Of a stretch of DNA of 64,000 nt, positions 7,937 to 15,602 are shown piece after piece. The notes under the pieces are model-generated. The model did not search any database. It was given only the letters and a program-made list of their open reading frames with translations, and was not told the origin of the DNA. Every line of letters begins with the position of its first letter. The stretch's first letter is position 1. The stretch is from Tabrizicola_A sp964393035 (GTDB taxonomy: Bacteria; Pseudomonadota; Alphaproteobacteria; Rhodobacterales; Rhodobacteraceae), in the NCBI GenBank assembly GCA_964393035.1, contig CAYMRX010000001.1, forward strand, positions 372,001 through 436,000. Reading direction: 5' to 3'. The position numbers and the translations under genes were made by a program.

Positions 7937-8317
7937 ATGTCGCATTACATTCCCCCGAAACAATCGAAGTTCAGCCAGCTTCTGGACGTCATCGTGCTGG
8001 TCGCCCTGACGGTCGGCGCGTTGTTCGTCCCCTTGTGGCTGGGCATGGCCGGGTCATCCAAGACGGTTACCGCCCCGGTCGCCGCGCCCACTTGGGAAAC
8101 ACTTGGCCAGAACGCGGCACAGGCCGCACAATATGAGGCCTTGGGCTATACCCCCGAAACCGCGCATGACCTGATCCTGTCGCGGTTCGACTATTCCTTC
8201 ACCGCTGGCGCCCTGATCGTGATGATCGTGGTCATCGTCGCCTATTACTTCCTCATGCTGAAATTCTCGGAGAGCGAATATCGCGAAGTGATCTCCGAGA
8301 AATTCGGCAACAACTAG
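7937..8317 (+). CDS. Small membrane protein with two helices and a periplasmic-type loop (unknown function)
   Basis: 126 residues. The ATG at 7937 comes 2 bases after the preceding stop, with GGGGGCG upstream. Hydrophobic segments lie at about residues 16-36 (VIVLVALTVGALFVPLWLG) and 88-108 (AGALIVMIVVIVAYYFLMLK). A loop of about 50 residues between them is rich in Ala, Thr and Pro. A charged end (SESEYREVISEKFGNN) follows. Family not recognised. Second gene of the putative transporter operon. Confidence 0.75.
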   Translation: MSHYIPPKQSKFSQLLDVIVLVALTVGALFVPLWLGMAGSSKTVTAPVAAPTWETLGQNAAQAAQYEALGYTPETAHDLILSRFDYSFTAGALIVMIVVIVAYYFLMLKFSESEYREVISEKFGNN

Positions 8318-8326
8318 GAGGCCGCG

Positions 8327-8497
8327 ATGGAAACCTGGAACTATGTGGAATACGCCGCCTGGGCGATTTCGGTTCTGCTTGGGCTTTATATGGTCGTCGA
8401 CTGGTTCACCATCGACACCACCTATTCCGAAGATGTCCTGACCTCATCGCGCGAAGGCGAGCTTGAGGCCATGACCGAAGAATCCCACAAGGGATAA
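8327..8497 (+). CDS. Very small single-helix membrane protein (unknown function)
   Basis: 56 residues, starting METWNYVEYAAWAISVLL, with one helix at about residues 8-26 and an acidic C-terminus ending ATGACCGAAGAATCC-coded residues. AGGAGGCCGCG precedes the ATG, an unusually strong ribosome site. The gene fits exactly between its neighbours (9 bases on each side), which supports it being real despite its size. Its position in the cluster points to a small transporter subunit or chaperone; function unknown. Confidence 0.7.
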   Translation: METWNYVEYAAWAISVLLGLYMVVDWFTIDTTYSEDVLTSSREGELEAMTEESHKG

Positions 8498-8506
8498 GGG
8501 GGCATC

Positions 8507-9946
8507 ATGACAGATTTTGACATTACGTCCGCAGAACGCGACGGCATGGGGCCGCATGGCACCAAGGTGGGCCTGCTGCGTGTGCTGGGGCCCGCCCATG
8601 TCTGGGCTTTGGGCGTCGGCATCGTTCTGGTCGGTGAATACATGGGCTGGAACTTTGCCGTCGGCAAAGGTGGGGCCTATGCGGCGCTGATGGCCTGCTG
8701 GTTCGCGGGCATCCTTTACACCTGCGTCGCCATGATCGACTCAGAGGTGACCTCCACCGTCGCCGCGGCGGGGGGGCAATATACCCAAGCCAAACATATC
8801 GTCGGCCCGCTGATGGCGTTCAACGTCGGGCTTTATCTTGTCTTTGCCTATACCATGCTGGAAGCCGCCAACGCGATCACGGCGGGGTATCTGATCTCGG
8901 TCGTGGCCACCATGACGGGCTATACGGGAGAGCTGGATCAAAGGCCCTTCATCATCCTTGTCATCATGTTCCTTGCTTGGCTGAACTACCGGGGCGTGCT
9001 GGCAACGCTGACCTTCAACCTTGTCATCACCGCGATTGCCTTCTGTGCGATCATCGTGCTGTTCCTGTCCACCTCCGGTATCTTTGGCGGCGGCAGCATC
9101 ATGCAGCATGCGGCGCTGTTCGAAGGCCATGAACTGCCCTATGGCTGGATTGGCGTTCTGGCGGCGATGCACTTTGGCCTGTGGTATTACCTTGGCATCG
9201 AGGGCACCACGCAGGCCGCAGAAGAAGTCCGCTCCCCCGCCCGCGCGCTGCCTTTTGGCACGCTGGCAGGGATCATGACGCTTCTGATCGCCGCGACGCT
9301 GACATGGTATGTCTGCTCGGGCGTTCTGCCGTGGGAATTCCTTGGCGACGGGGTGAATGGCTCGGTCGCGCCGCTGTTTGATACGGCGCGCCTGTCTGGA
9401 TCAAACGCGCTGATCTGGTTCCTGGGCTTTGGCACGCTGTTTGCCACATTGGCCTCGGCCAATGGCTGTATCAACGACGCTTCCCGCGCCTGGTTCGCGA
9501 TGGGCCGCGACAAGTATCTACCCGCCTGGTTCGGTGCCGTGCATCCGAAATACCGCACGCCCTACCGATCGATCATCTTCCTTGTGCCGATCGCCCTGAT
9601 CTTCGCCCTTGGCGCGCCTTTGGATCAGGTCATCACCTTCTCGATCCTGTCGGGCCTCTTGGAATACACCTTCATGCCGCTGAACATCATCCTGTTCCGC
9701 AAGAAATGGCCGATGGGGTCGATCAAGCGCGGCTATGAACATCCGTTCCATCCGCTGCCCGCCATTGTGCTGCTGGCAATCTGCGCCATCACCTTCTTTG
9801 CGGTGTTCCTTGGCTATGGCACGCAACTGGTGGCGATGATCGGCTTTTATATCGTGGTCAGCCTGTGGTTCCACTTCTGGCGCTATCGCTTCGTGGATCG
9901 CGGCGCGCAGTTCACCATGCCTTGGCCGAAACCGCAGGGCTACTGA
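8507..9946 (+). CDS. APC-superfamily permease (ethanolamine/amine permease-like)
   Basis: 479 residues with about 12 hydrophobic helices. Helix 1 reads LGPAHVWALGVGIVLVGEYM, with the unwound G-x-G region typical of APC carriers. EVTSTVAAAGGQYTQAKH follows. Helix 6 has HFGLWYYLGIEGTTQAAEEV, a pattern also seen in ethanolamine-type permeases. AAGGGGGC precedes the ATG. It is the last gene of the divergent operon facing mgsABC-gmaS. Uptake of methylamine, methylated or short-chain amines, or of gamma-glutamylmethylamide, is suggested by context only. Confidence 0.85.
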   Translation: MTDFDITSAERDGMGPHGTKVGLLRVLGPAHVWALGVGIVLVGEYMGWNFAVGKGGAYAALMACWFAGILYTCVAMIDSEVTSTVAAAGGQYTQAKHIVGPLMAFNVGLYLVFAYTMLEAANAITAGYLISVVATMTGYTGELDQRPFIILVIMFLAWLNYRGVLATLTFNLVITAIAFCAIIVLFLSTSGIFGGGSIMQHAALFEGHELPYGWIGVLAAMHFGLWYYLGIEGTTQAAEEVRSPARALPFGTLAGIMTLLIAATLTWYVCSGVLPWEFLGDGVNGSVAPLFDTARLSGSNALIWFLGFGTLFATLASANGCINDASRAWFAMGRDKYLPAWFGAVHPKYRTPYRSIIFLVPIALIFALGAPLDQVITFSILSGLLEYTFMPLNIILFRKKWPMGSIKRGYEHPFHPLPAIVLLAICAITFFAVFLGYGTQLVAMIGFYIVVSLWFHFWRYRFVDRGAQFTMPWPKPQGY

Positions 9947-9968
9947 CAGCCCCTCTTGACCAAAGCCT

Positions 9969-10000
9969 CTGGCCCGTCCGATCCTCGGTCGGGCCAGTTT
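9969..10000 (+). terminator. Terminator after the permease operon
   Basis: Stem CTGGCCCG/CGGGCCAG (9969-9976 with 9990-9997) followed by TTT, 22 bp past the permease stop. Confidence 0.6.
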
Positions 10001-10014
10001 CGTGAAAGACCCCC

Positions 10015-10680
10015 ATGACACCGCTTTCCCTTCTTGCCGCAGCCCTTGGCGCCAGCGCCCTTTGGCTGGGCTGGTCGACCCTGCAAGCCAGCAAAACCCG
10101 CAAGGCCGCACGGGCAGGCTATTTCGACGCGGTCGCGTCCAGCTTCGACCGCCTTGCCAAACGGGTCGAGCCAAGCGGCTTTCCACGCCTGACCGCCCAT
10201 CTGGGCGAGGAGGCCTTTGACCTGCAAGCCCTGCCCGACAGCCTGACCTTCCGCAAACTGCCCGCGCTTTGGGTGATGGTCACCCTGCCCGTGCCCCTGC
10301 CGGTTCAGGCAACGCTCGACATCATGGCGCGGCCAGCCGGGAACGAACCCTTTTCGCATTTCGCCCGCCTGCCCCACAACCTGCCCTGCCCCGCCAGCCT
10401 GCCCGAAGGCACCGGCATCCGCAGCGACAACGCCGCCGTCGTGCCGCCTCTGGACCTTATCGCACCGCATCTGGCCATCTTCGCCGATCCACGGGTGAAA
10501 GAGCTGGTCATATCGCCCAAGGGCCTGCGTCTGGTGATCCTTGCCGACGAGGCCGAGCGCGGCCGCTATCTGATCTTCCGCGATCTTGAGGTCGGTCGCA
10601 GACCGTTGCCCAAAGACCGGCTCTCGCCCCTGATCGACACCCTGCGCGCCCTGCGCCAAACCCTGAGCGAGACCCCATGA
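10015..10680 (+). CDS. Membrane-anchored hypothetical protein
   Basis: 221 residues. An N-terminal hydrophobic helix (LSLLAAALGASALWLGW, residues about 4-20) is followed by a positively charged segment (KTRKAARAGYFDAV), so it is probably a signal anchor with a soluble domain. The rest is a mixed alpha/beta soluble region with no motif I recognise. Its stop overlaps the next start by ATGA, so the two genes form a unit. No function assigned. Confidence 0.65.
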   Translation: MTPLSLLAAALGASALWLGWSTLQASKTRKAARAGYFDAVASSFDRLAKRVEPSGFPRLTAHLGEEAFDLQALPDSLTFRKLPALWVMVTLPVPLPVQATLDIMARPAGNEPFSHFARLPHNLPCPASLPEGTGIRSDNAAVVPPLDLIAPHLAIFADPRVKELVISPKGLRLVILADEAERGRYLIFRDLEVGRRPLPKDRLSPLIDTLRALRQTLSETP

Positions 10681-10949
10681 CCCAAATGCCGCCCAATCCC
10701 CGTCTTGTGCTCGCCGTTGCCGCCGTGCTGCCCGGCATGGGTCAGGTTCTGAATCGCCAGCCGCTGCGCGGGTTGATCTTTGTGTTTTTCATCCTGCTGC
10801 TGGGGGCTTTCACCCTGAAAACCGCAGCGCCCGAGGTGTCCTTTGTCGGCAAGGTTTCGGGCGGGCTGTTCGTCTGGGCCATGGCGATGATCGACGCCTA
10901 TAAAACCGCCCGCATCCGCCGCGCGGTTTGGGACCACGGCGCCAAGTGA
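10677..10949 (+). CDS. Small TM2/DUF5683-like membrane protein
   Basis: 90 residues with three hydrophobic stretches: LVLAVAAVLPGMGQVLNRQP, GLIFVFFILLLGAFTL and SGGLFVWAMAMIDAYKTA. The pattern P-G-x-G-Q-x-x-N-x-x-x-x-x-G followed by an I-D-A-Y end is characteristic of TM2-domain or DUF5683-type proteins. Overlaps the preceding gene by 4 bases. Function unknown. Confidence 0.7.
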   Translation: MTQMPPNPRLVLAVAAVLPGMGQVLNRQPLRGLIFVFFILLLGAFTLKTAAPEVSFVGKVSGGLFVWAMAMIDAYKTARIRRAVWDHGAK

Positions 10950-11052
10950 CCCTTTTCGGGGTCTTCGACCCTCATCGGACGCCCCCACGACGAGCACATG
11001 ATATGCGACGAGGCGTTGGCCGGCCCTCGCATGCGTGCTCGGGCGTTCGGCG

Positions 11053-11080
11053 GAAAAGCAGTCCACTGGACTGTTTTCTG
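11053..11080 (+). terminator. Short hairpin with T-run in the 10950-11087 gap
   Basis: CAGTCC-ACT-GGACTG (11059-11073) flanked by AAAA and TTTTC. Usable as a terminator for the two-gene unit ending at 10949, and for the convergent XRE gene on the other strand. The upstream part of the gap (10960-11050) holds no gene that I can see. Confidence 0.5.
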
Positions 11081-11087
11081 ATCTGCC

Positions 11088-11765
11088 TCACCCCTGAGGA
11101 TATGAAATAACCGACAGATAGCGCGCGGGCAGCTTGACCAGCCCCTCAGGCCCATGCGGGGCGTCAGCGTCGAAAAACAGGCTGTCGCCGGGTTTCAACG
11201 GATAGATCTGATCGCCGTGGCGATAATCCACCTCGCCTTCCAGCATGTAAAGCAGCTCCAACCCCTCATGCTGAAAGGCCGGGAAAGTGTCGCTCTCGGT
11301 CGTCAGGGTGATGATATATGGCTCCACCACCACACCGGACGAGTTCGACCCGATATGGCCGAGAAGATTATACTGGTGCCCTGACCGCGTGCCGCGGCGC
11401 TCAATCTCGATATGCTCGCCCGACTTCACATGCTGGGCTTCGCGGCGTTCCTCATAGCTGCGGAAAAACGCCGTAACCGGAACCGAAAACGCATGGCTCA
11501 GCACCTGCAAGGTCGTCAGGCTGGGCGAGGTGTTGCCGTTTTCAATCTTGGACAGCATGCCAATCGACAGCCCCGTGACCGAGGCAAGGTCGGCCACGGT
11601 CATGCCCTGCTGGCGCCGGAAATTCCGCACCTCACGGCCGATGGCGGCTTCAAGGTTGCGCTCGGTGATTTCGCGAACCCGGTGCGGATCCTGATCAAAC
11701 GCAGGCTTGGTGCGCGGCAGGGCACCGGAATCTTGCAAAGCGGGTTCTGCGGGCAGGTCTTCCAT
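11088..11765 (-). CDS. XRE-family transcriptional regulator with C-terminal cupin domain
   Basis: 225 residues. A helix-turn-helix of XRE/Cro type spans about residues 40-95 (VRNFRRQQGMTVADLASVTGLS then IGMLSKIENGNTSPSLTTL). A cupin effector domain at about 150-215 has HEGLELLYMLEGEVDYRHG and PLKPGDSLFFDADAPHGPEG. This family usually binds a small-molecule effector in the cupin. The start at 11765 is chosen because AAGAGG lies 5 bases upstream; longer in-frame starts lack a ribosome site. A TTTC...GAAA element 40 bp upstream recurs near tmm and mgsA, suggesting autoregulation and control of amine genes. Family secure, regulon inferred. Confidence 0.88.
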   Translation of the reverse strand: MEDLPAEPALQDSGALPRTKPAFDQDPHRVREITERNLEAAIGREVRNFRRQQGMTVADLASVTGLSIGMLSKIENGNTSPSLTTLQVLSHAFSVPVTAFFRSYEERREAQHVKSGEHIEIERRGTRSGHQYNLLGHIGSNSSGVVVEPYIITLTTESDTFPAFQHEGLELLYMLEGEVDYRHGDQIYPLKPGDSLFFDADAPHGPEGLVKLPARYLSVISYPQG

Positions 11766-11804
11766 CGGGGCCTCTTGCGCCATCAGGCGAAATACTACGG
11801 CAAA

Positions 11805-11820
11805 TTTCACTACAGGGAAA
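11805..11820 (-). promoter_or_regulatory. Candidate autoregulatory operator before the XRE-cupin gene
   Basis: TTTCACTACAGGGAAA, imperfect dyad, 40 bp upstream of the regulator start. It resembles TTTCCCTACAGAAAA at 7563-7577 and the reverse of 2321-2337. Confidence 0.45.
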
Positions 11821-11847
11821 CACCCGACAGAACAAGCCTTCGCCCTC

Positions 11848-12699
11848 TTAACCTTGGGCCGACAAGACCGCGATGCCGACAAAGACCGTCACAATGCCCA
11901 TCCATTGCCGCGCCACCACCCGTTCTTTCAGGATTCGCCACGCCAGAAGAATGGTCAGCACCCCGAACAGCGATGAAGATATTGCCGCATATTCCGGGTT
12001 CGGCAGACGGGCCGAGGCTGTCACCAGCCCGATGGCACTGGCATCCAGCACGCCCATCAAAACCAGCGTTCTGCCCGAGCCGCCCAACTGGCCCAGCCGC
12101 GACCGGGTGGCCAGTGCCAGCCCCCCGATCATCCCCAAGGCAATCAGCCTTGGCAGCACGATCGCGGGCCACTCGCCACCCAGCCGCGCCGCCTCTTGGG
12201 CAAACCAGAAGGTCGTGGCAAAACCGACCGATCCCGCCGCCGACCACAGCATCGCCACGCCCGGTCGGGCCACCACCTCATGCCCCTCGTCCGAGGTCAG
12301 GGCGACAATGGCGATACCGCCAACAATCGCCAGCACGGCCCCCACTTCCGGCCCCGTCACAGCCTTGCCTCCCAAGGCCGCAAAGCCCAGTGAGATCATT
12401 GGAAAGGCCCCCAGAATCGGCGCCACCAGCCGCACCGGAGCAAGGCTGAACGCCCGATACAGCCCGCCCATGCCCAAGACATAGGCAAAGCCCGCGGCCA
12501 CCACATTGGCCAGCGCCGCGCCGGTCATCTGCCCCCAATCGCCCCAGATCAGCGCCGGGCCAACCAGCGCCACGCTTCCCGCCGCCAAAACCACCAGCAT
12601 CATCGGCAAAAGCGCCGTCTCTTGCCCGAGTTTCCGCACCAGCATGTCATGCACGGCCCAAGCGCAAGCCGCCGTCAGCCCCGCCATCAATGCCAGCAT
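11848..12699 (-). CDS. EamA/DMT-superfamily transporter
   Basis: 283 residues, almost entirely hydrophobic, forming two EamA repeats of about five helices each. The N-terminal repeat includes WAVHDMLVRKLG and GLYRAFSLAPVRLVAPILGAFP (given in parts). The second ends with SLFGVLTILLAWRILKERV, AxxWMGIVTVFVGI, the typical family end. Ten helices fit drug/metabolite exporters. Lies between the XRE-cupin gene (same strand, downstream) and the divergent tdm. Could export an amine or amino acid; substrate unknown. Confidence 0.85.
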   Translation of the reverse strand: MLALMAGLTAACAWAVHDMLVRKLGQETALLPMMLVVLAAGSVALVGPALIWGDWGQMTGAALANVVAAGFAYVLGMGGLYRAFSLAPVRLVAPILGAFPMISLGFAALGGKAVTGPEVGAVLAIVGGIAIVALTSDEGHEVVARPGVAMLWSAAGSVGFATTFWFAQEAARLGGEWPAIVLPRLIALGMIGGLALATRSRLGQLGGSGRTLVLMGVLDASAIGLVTASARLPNPEYAAISSSLFGVLTILLAWRILKERVVARQWMGIVTVFVGIAVLSAQG

Positions 12700-12766
12700 T
12701 TCACGGTCTTTCTGAAAGGACTTGCTTGTGCCATGCTTCTCCCGTGCTATTCTTACGAATGAACAA

Positions 12767-12785
12767 GTTTTAACCTGATTAAAAC
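12767..12785. promoter_or_regulatory. 19-bp palindromic operator candidate upstream of tdm
   Basis: GTTTTAACCTGATTAAAAC is a perfect dyad (7-bp arms, 5-bp centre). It lies 18 bp upstream of the tdm ATG in the 104-bp gap between the divergent EamA and tdm genes. The position suggests a repressor or activator site for tdm. It does not match the TTTC...GAAA elements. Confidence 0.5.
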
Positions 12786-12803
12786 AATCTTCAAGGGACG
12801 CCG

Positions 12804-15182
12804 ATGCTCGACACCCCCTATCCCAGCGTCACCAAGGGCCCGCCGCGCCCAAGCCGCATCCTGACACCGCGCGATCTGGAACGCCACCATGGGCGTGAGC
12901 GGCATGTGGTGCCGGGCGGCGGGGCCTTGATGCTGCGGCTGGGCGTGGGCGACCGGCTGACCGTGGTGAATGACGAGGGCGGACAGATTGCCGAGTTGAT
13001 TGCCGCCACGCAAGACGGCCGGATTGATGCTGCGATTCTGGGGCTGCCAAGCAATTCCGGGGCCGAGGGGCTGAAGGCCATGCTGGCCCTCGGCGATGCG
13101 GGCGGTGAGGGGCTGGCCCGCCTGCGTCGGGGCATTGCGGGCAAGGGCATTGATCTGGCCCGCGCCGGCGGGGTCCGGGTCTTTGCCCCCGACACCGCTC
13201 CCGGCACGCGGGCCGAATTCACCGCCTTGGATGACGGCTGGCTGATCCTTGCCGCCCCCGGCCTGCCGATGGCGCCCGATGCCCATGACACGGCGACGCC
13301 GATCACCCTGCACCTGCAACGCGCCAAACCGCGCGAGGTCGGCAAGTTTGACCTGCCTGATCCCTTGGCTGACCCGGTGCTTGACCTGCGGGTGAAATCG
13401 GCGACGGCGGAAAGCTATTTCGTCAAGGCGGGCGATTACATCCAGATCATCGACGTCGAAGGCCGCCAATGCACCGATTTCCAGTGTTTTGACGCGCGCA
13501 AGCTGGACCGCGGCATTCAGCACGCGCTGGATGTGACCACCAGCCGAACGCTGATGGGCCATGCCTATTCGATGCCCGGTCTCCATTCGAAATACTACGA
13601 CCAAGACTGGGTGCCGCTGGTCGAGGTGGTGCAGGACACCGTTGGCCGCCATGACGCCTTTGCCATGGCCTGCGCGTCGAAATACTATGACGACATCGGC
13701 TATCCCGGCCATGCCAATTGCTCTGACAATTTCAACGGCGCGCTGGCGAAACATGGGGTGGACCCGCGCCCCGGCTGGATGGCGGTGAACCTGTTCTTCA
13801 ACACCAATATCGACGCGCATGGCGTGCTGATTTCGGATGAACCCTGGAGCCGCCCCGGCGATTATGTGCTGATGCGGGCCTTGACTGACCTTGTCTGCGT
13901 CAATTCAGCCTGCCCCGACGACACCTCTCCCGCCAATGGCTGGTATCTGAGTGATATCCATGTGCGCACCTATTCGGGTGCAGAGACGTTCAGCCGATCC
14001 ATCGCCTATCGCCCCACGCCGGAGTCAGAGCCGAAGATGACCAAGGAAACCGCCTTCCACGCCCCGATCTCGGCCAAGACCCGCAATATGGTGGAATACA
14101 AGGGCTATTGGTTGCCGAACACCTATTCGTCGAATGGCGCGATTGAAGAATACTGGGCCTGCCGCGAAAAAGTGGTCGTGCTGGACCTGTCGCCGCTGCG
14201 CAAGTTCGAGGTGACCGGCCCGGATGCCGAAGCCCTGATGCAATGGTGCCTGACGCGCGACATGAAGAAACTGTCGGTCGGTCAGGTGGTCTATTCGGCC
14301 ATGTGCTATGAACACGGCGGGATGATCGACGATGGCACGGTGTTCCGTCTGGGCAAGGATCAGTTCCGCTGGATCGGCGGGGATGATTACTCGGGCGTCT
14401 GGCTGCGCGAACAGGCCGAAAAGCTGGGGCTGAAGGTGATGGTGCGCTCGTCCACCGACCAGATGCACAATCTGGCGGTGCAGGGGCCGAACAGCCGCGA
14501 GATCATGGAACGCATGATCTGGACCGCGCCGCATCAGCCGACGATTGAGGAGTTGGGCTGGTTCCGCCTGACCGTGGGGCGCATCGGCGGGCCGAACGGC
14601 GCGCCGGTGGTGGTGTCGCGCACCGGCTATACCGGCGAGTTGGGGTTTGAGATTTTCTGCCACCCCAAGGATGGCGCGGCGGTTTATGATGCGGTTTGGC
14701 AGAACGGCGGCGATCTGGGGCTGAAACCCATGGGCCTTGCCGCGCTGGACATGGTGCGGATCGAGGCCGGGCTGATCTTTGCGGGCTATGATTTCTCCGA
14801 TCAGACCGACCCGTTCGAGGCGGGGATCGGGTTCACCGTGCCGCTGAAAACCAAACCAGATGATTTCATCGGGCGCGAGGCGCTGATCCGGCGCAAGGAG
14901 AACCCCTTGCACAGGTTCGTCGGGCTGGACATCGACGCCAATGTCGATGTGGGCCATGGCGACACCTTGCATGTCGGCCGCGCGCAGGTGGGGGTTGTCA
15001 CCTCGTCGATGCGTTCACCGCTTCTGGGCAAGAATATCGCCTTGGCGCGGGTGGATGTGGCCCATGCGGCGGTGGGAACCGCGCTGGAGGTCGGCAAGCT
15101 CGATGGCCAGCAAAAGCGGCTTCCGGCGGTGATCGTGCCCCTGTCGCATTACGACCCGAAAAAGACCCGCCCGCAAAGCTGA
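12804..15182 (+). CDS. tdm: Trimethylamine-N-oxide demethylase Tdm (DUF1989 plus GcvT-like domain)
   Basis: Predicted to split TMAO into dimethylamine and formaldehyde. The 792-residue protein has an N-terminal DUF1989-type region (to about 400) and a C-terminal aminomethyltransferase (GcvT-like, tetrahydrofolate-binding) region from about 420. The latter shows MVEYKGYWLPNTYSSNG, LQ/VQGPNSREIM, SRTGYTGELGFEIF and the LDMVRIEAGLIFAGYDF end motif. Cys290, Cys306, Cys365 and Cys370 cluster in the DUF1989 part and are candidates for the metal site described for Tdm. This fused architecture is characteristic of Tdm. AAGGGA precedes the ATG. Tmm about 10 kb away supplies the TMAO. Confidence 0.9.
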   Translation: MLDTPYPSVTKGPPRPSRILTPRDLERHHGRERHVVPGGGALMLRLGVGDRLTVVNDEGGQIAELIAATQDGRIDAAILGLPSNSGAEGLKAMLALGDAGGEGLARLRRGIAGKGIDLARAGGVRVFAPDTAPGTRAEFTALDDGWLILAAPGLPMAPDAHDTATPITLHLQRAKPREVGKFDLPDPLADPVLDLRVKSATAESYFVKAGDYIQIIDVEGRQCTDFQCFDARKLDRGIQHALDVTTSRTLMGHAYSMPGLHSKYYDQDWVPLVEVVQDTVGRHDAFAMACASKYYDDIGYPGHANCSDNFNGALAKHGVDPRPGWMAVNLFFNTNIDAHGVLISDEPWSRPGDYVLMRALTDLVCVNSACPDDTSPANGWYLSDIHVRTYSGAETFSRSIAYRPTPESEPKMTKETAFHAPISAKTRNMVEYKGYWLPNTYSSNGAIEEYWACREKVVVLDLSPLRKFEVTGPDAEALMQWCLTRDMKKLSVGQVVYSAMCYEHGGMIDDGTVFRLGKDQFRWIGGDDYSGVWLREQAEKLGLKVMVRSSTDQMHNLAVQGPNSREIMERMIWTAPHQPTIEELGWFRLTVGRIGGPNGAPVVVSRTGYTGELGFEIFCHPKDGAAVYDAVWQNGGDLGLKPMGLAALDMVRIEAGLIFAGYDFSDQTDPFEAGIGFTVPLKTKPDDFIGREALIRRKENPLHRFVGLDIDANVDVGHGDTLHVGRAQVGVVTSSMRSPLLGKNIALARVDVAHAAVGTALEVGKLDGQQKRLPAVIVPLSHYDPKKTRPQS

Positions 15183-15191
15183 GAGGGTGCC

Positions 15192-15575
15192 ATGGAGCCG
15201 ATGATCGACAGGTTGGGGGGCGAAGATAAGGTCCACATGCTGGTGGACCATTTCTATGACCTGATCGAGACCCTGCCGCAGGGGCAGGCGATCATGACCA
15301 TGCATCTTCAGGGCCATGGCCTTAGCCACGTGCGCCCCGCGCAGTTTGAATTCCTCTGCGGCTTTTTCGGTGGGCGGCGCTATTACCATGAACGCCACGG
15401 CCACATGAACCTGCGCGAGATCCATGCCCATGTCGAAATCCGCAAACAGGACGCCGAGGATTGGCTGGCGGTGATGGACCGCGCGATGCGCGATGTGGGG
15501 GTGGAGGACACCATCCGCGCGCAGTTGAACACCACCTTCCGCCGCGCCGCGCTGATGCTGGTGAACACGCCCTGA
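15192..15575 (+). CDS. Group II truncated hemoglobin-like globin
   Basis: 127 residues of truncated-globin type. LGGEDKVHMLVDHFYDLIETLP is the A/B-helix start (in parts), FLCGFFGGRRYYHERHGHMNLREIHAHVEI carries the G-G-x-x-Y-Y turn and the proximal-His region, and a C-terminal helix ends the protein. Such globins bind O2 or NO through haem. The ATG lies 9 bases after the tdm stop with GAGAGGGTGCC upstream, so it is probably co-transcribed with tdm. A link to O2-dependent TMA oxidation or to formaldehyde release is possible, but inferred from position only. Confidence 0.82.
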   Translation: MEPMIDRLGGEDKVHMLVDHFYDLIETLPQGQAIMTMHLQGHGLSHVRPAQFEFLCGFFGGRRYYHERHGHMNLREIHAHVEIRKQDAEDWLAVMDRAMRDVGVEDTIRAQLNTTFRRAALMLVNTP

Positions 15576-15602
15576 TCGGGGGAGCTACCCCTCCGGTTTC
15601 CC

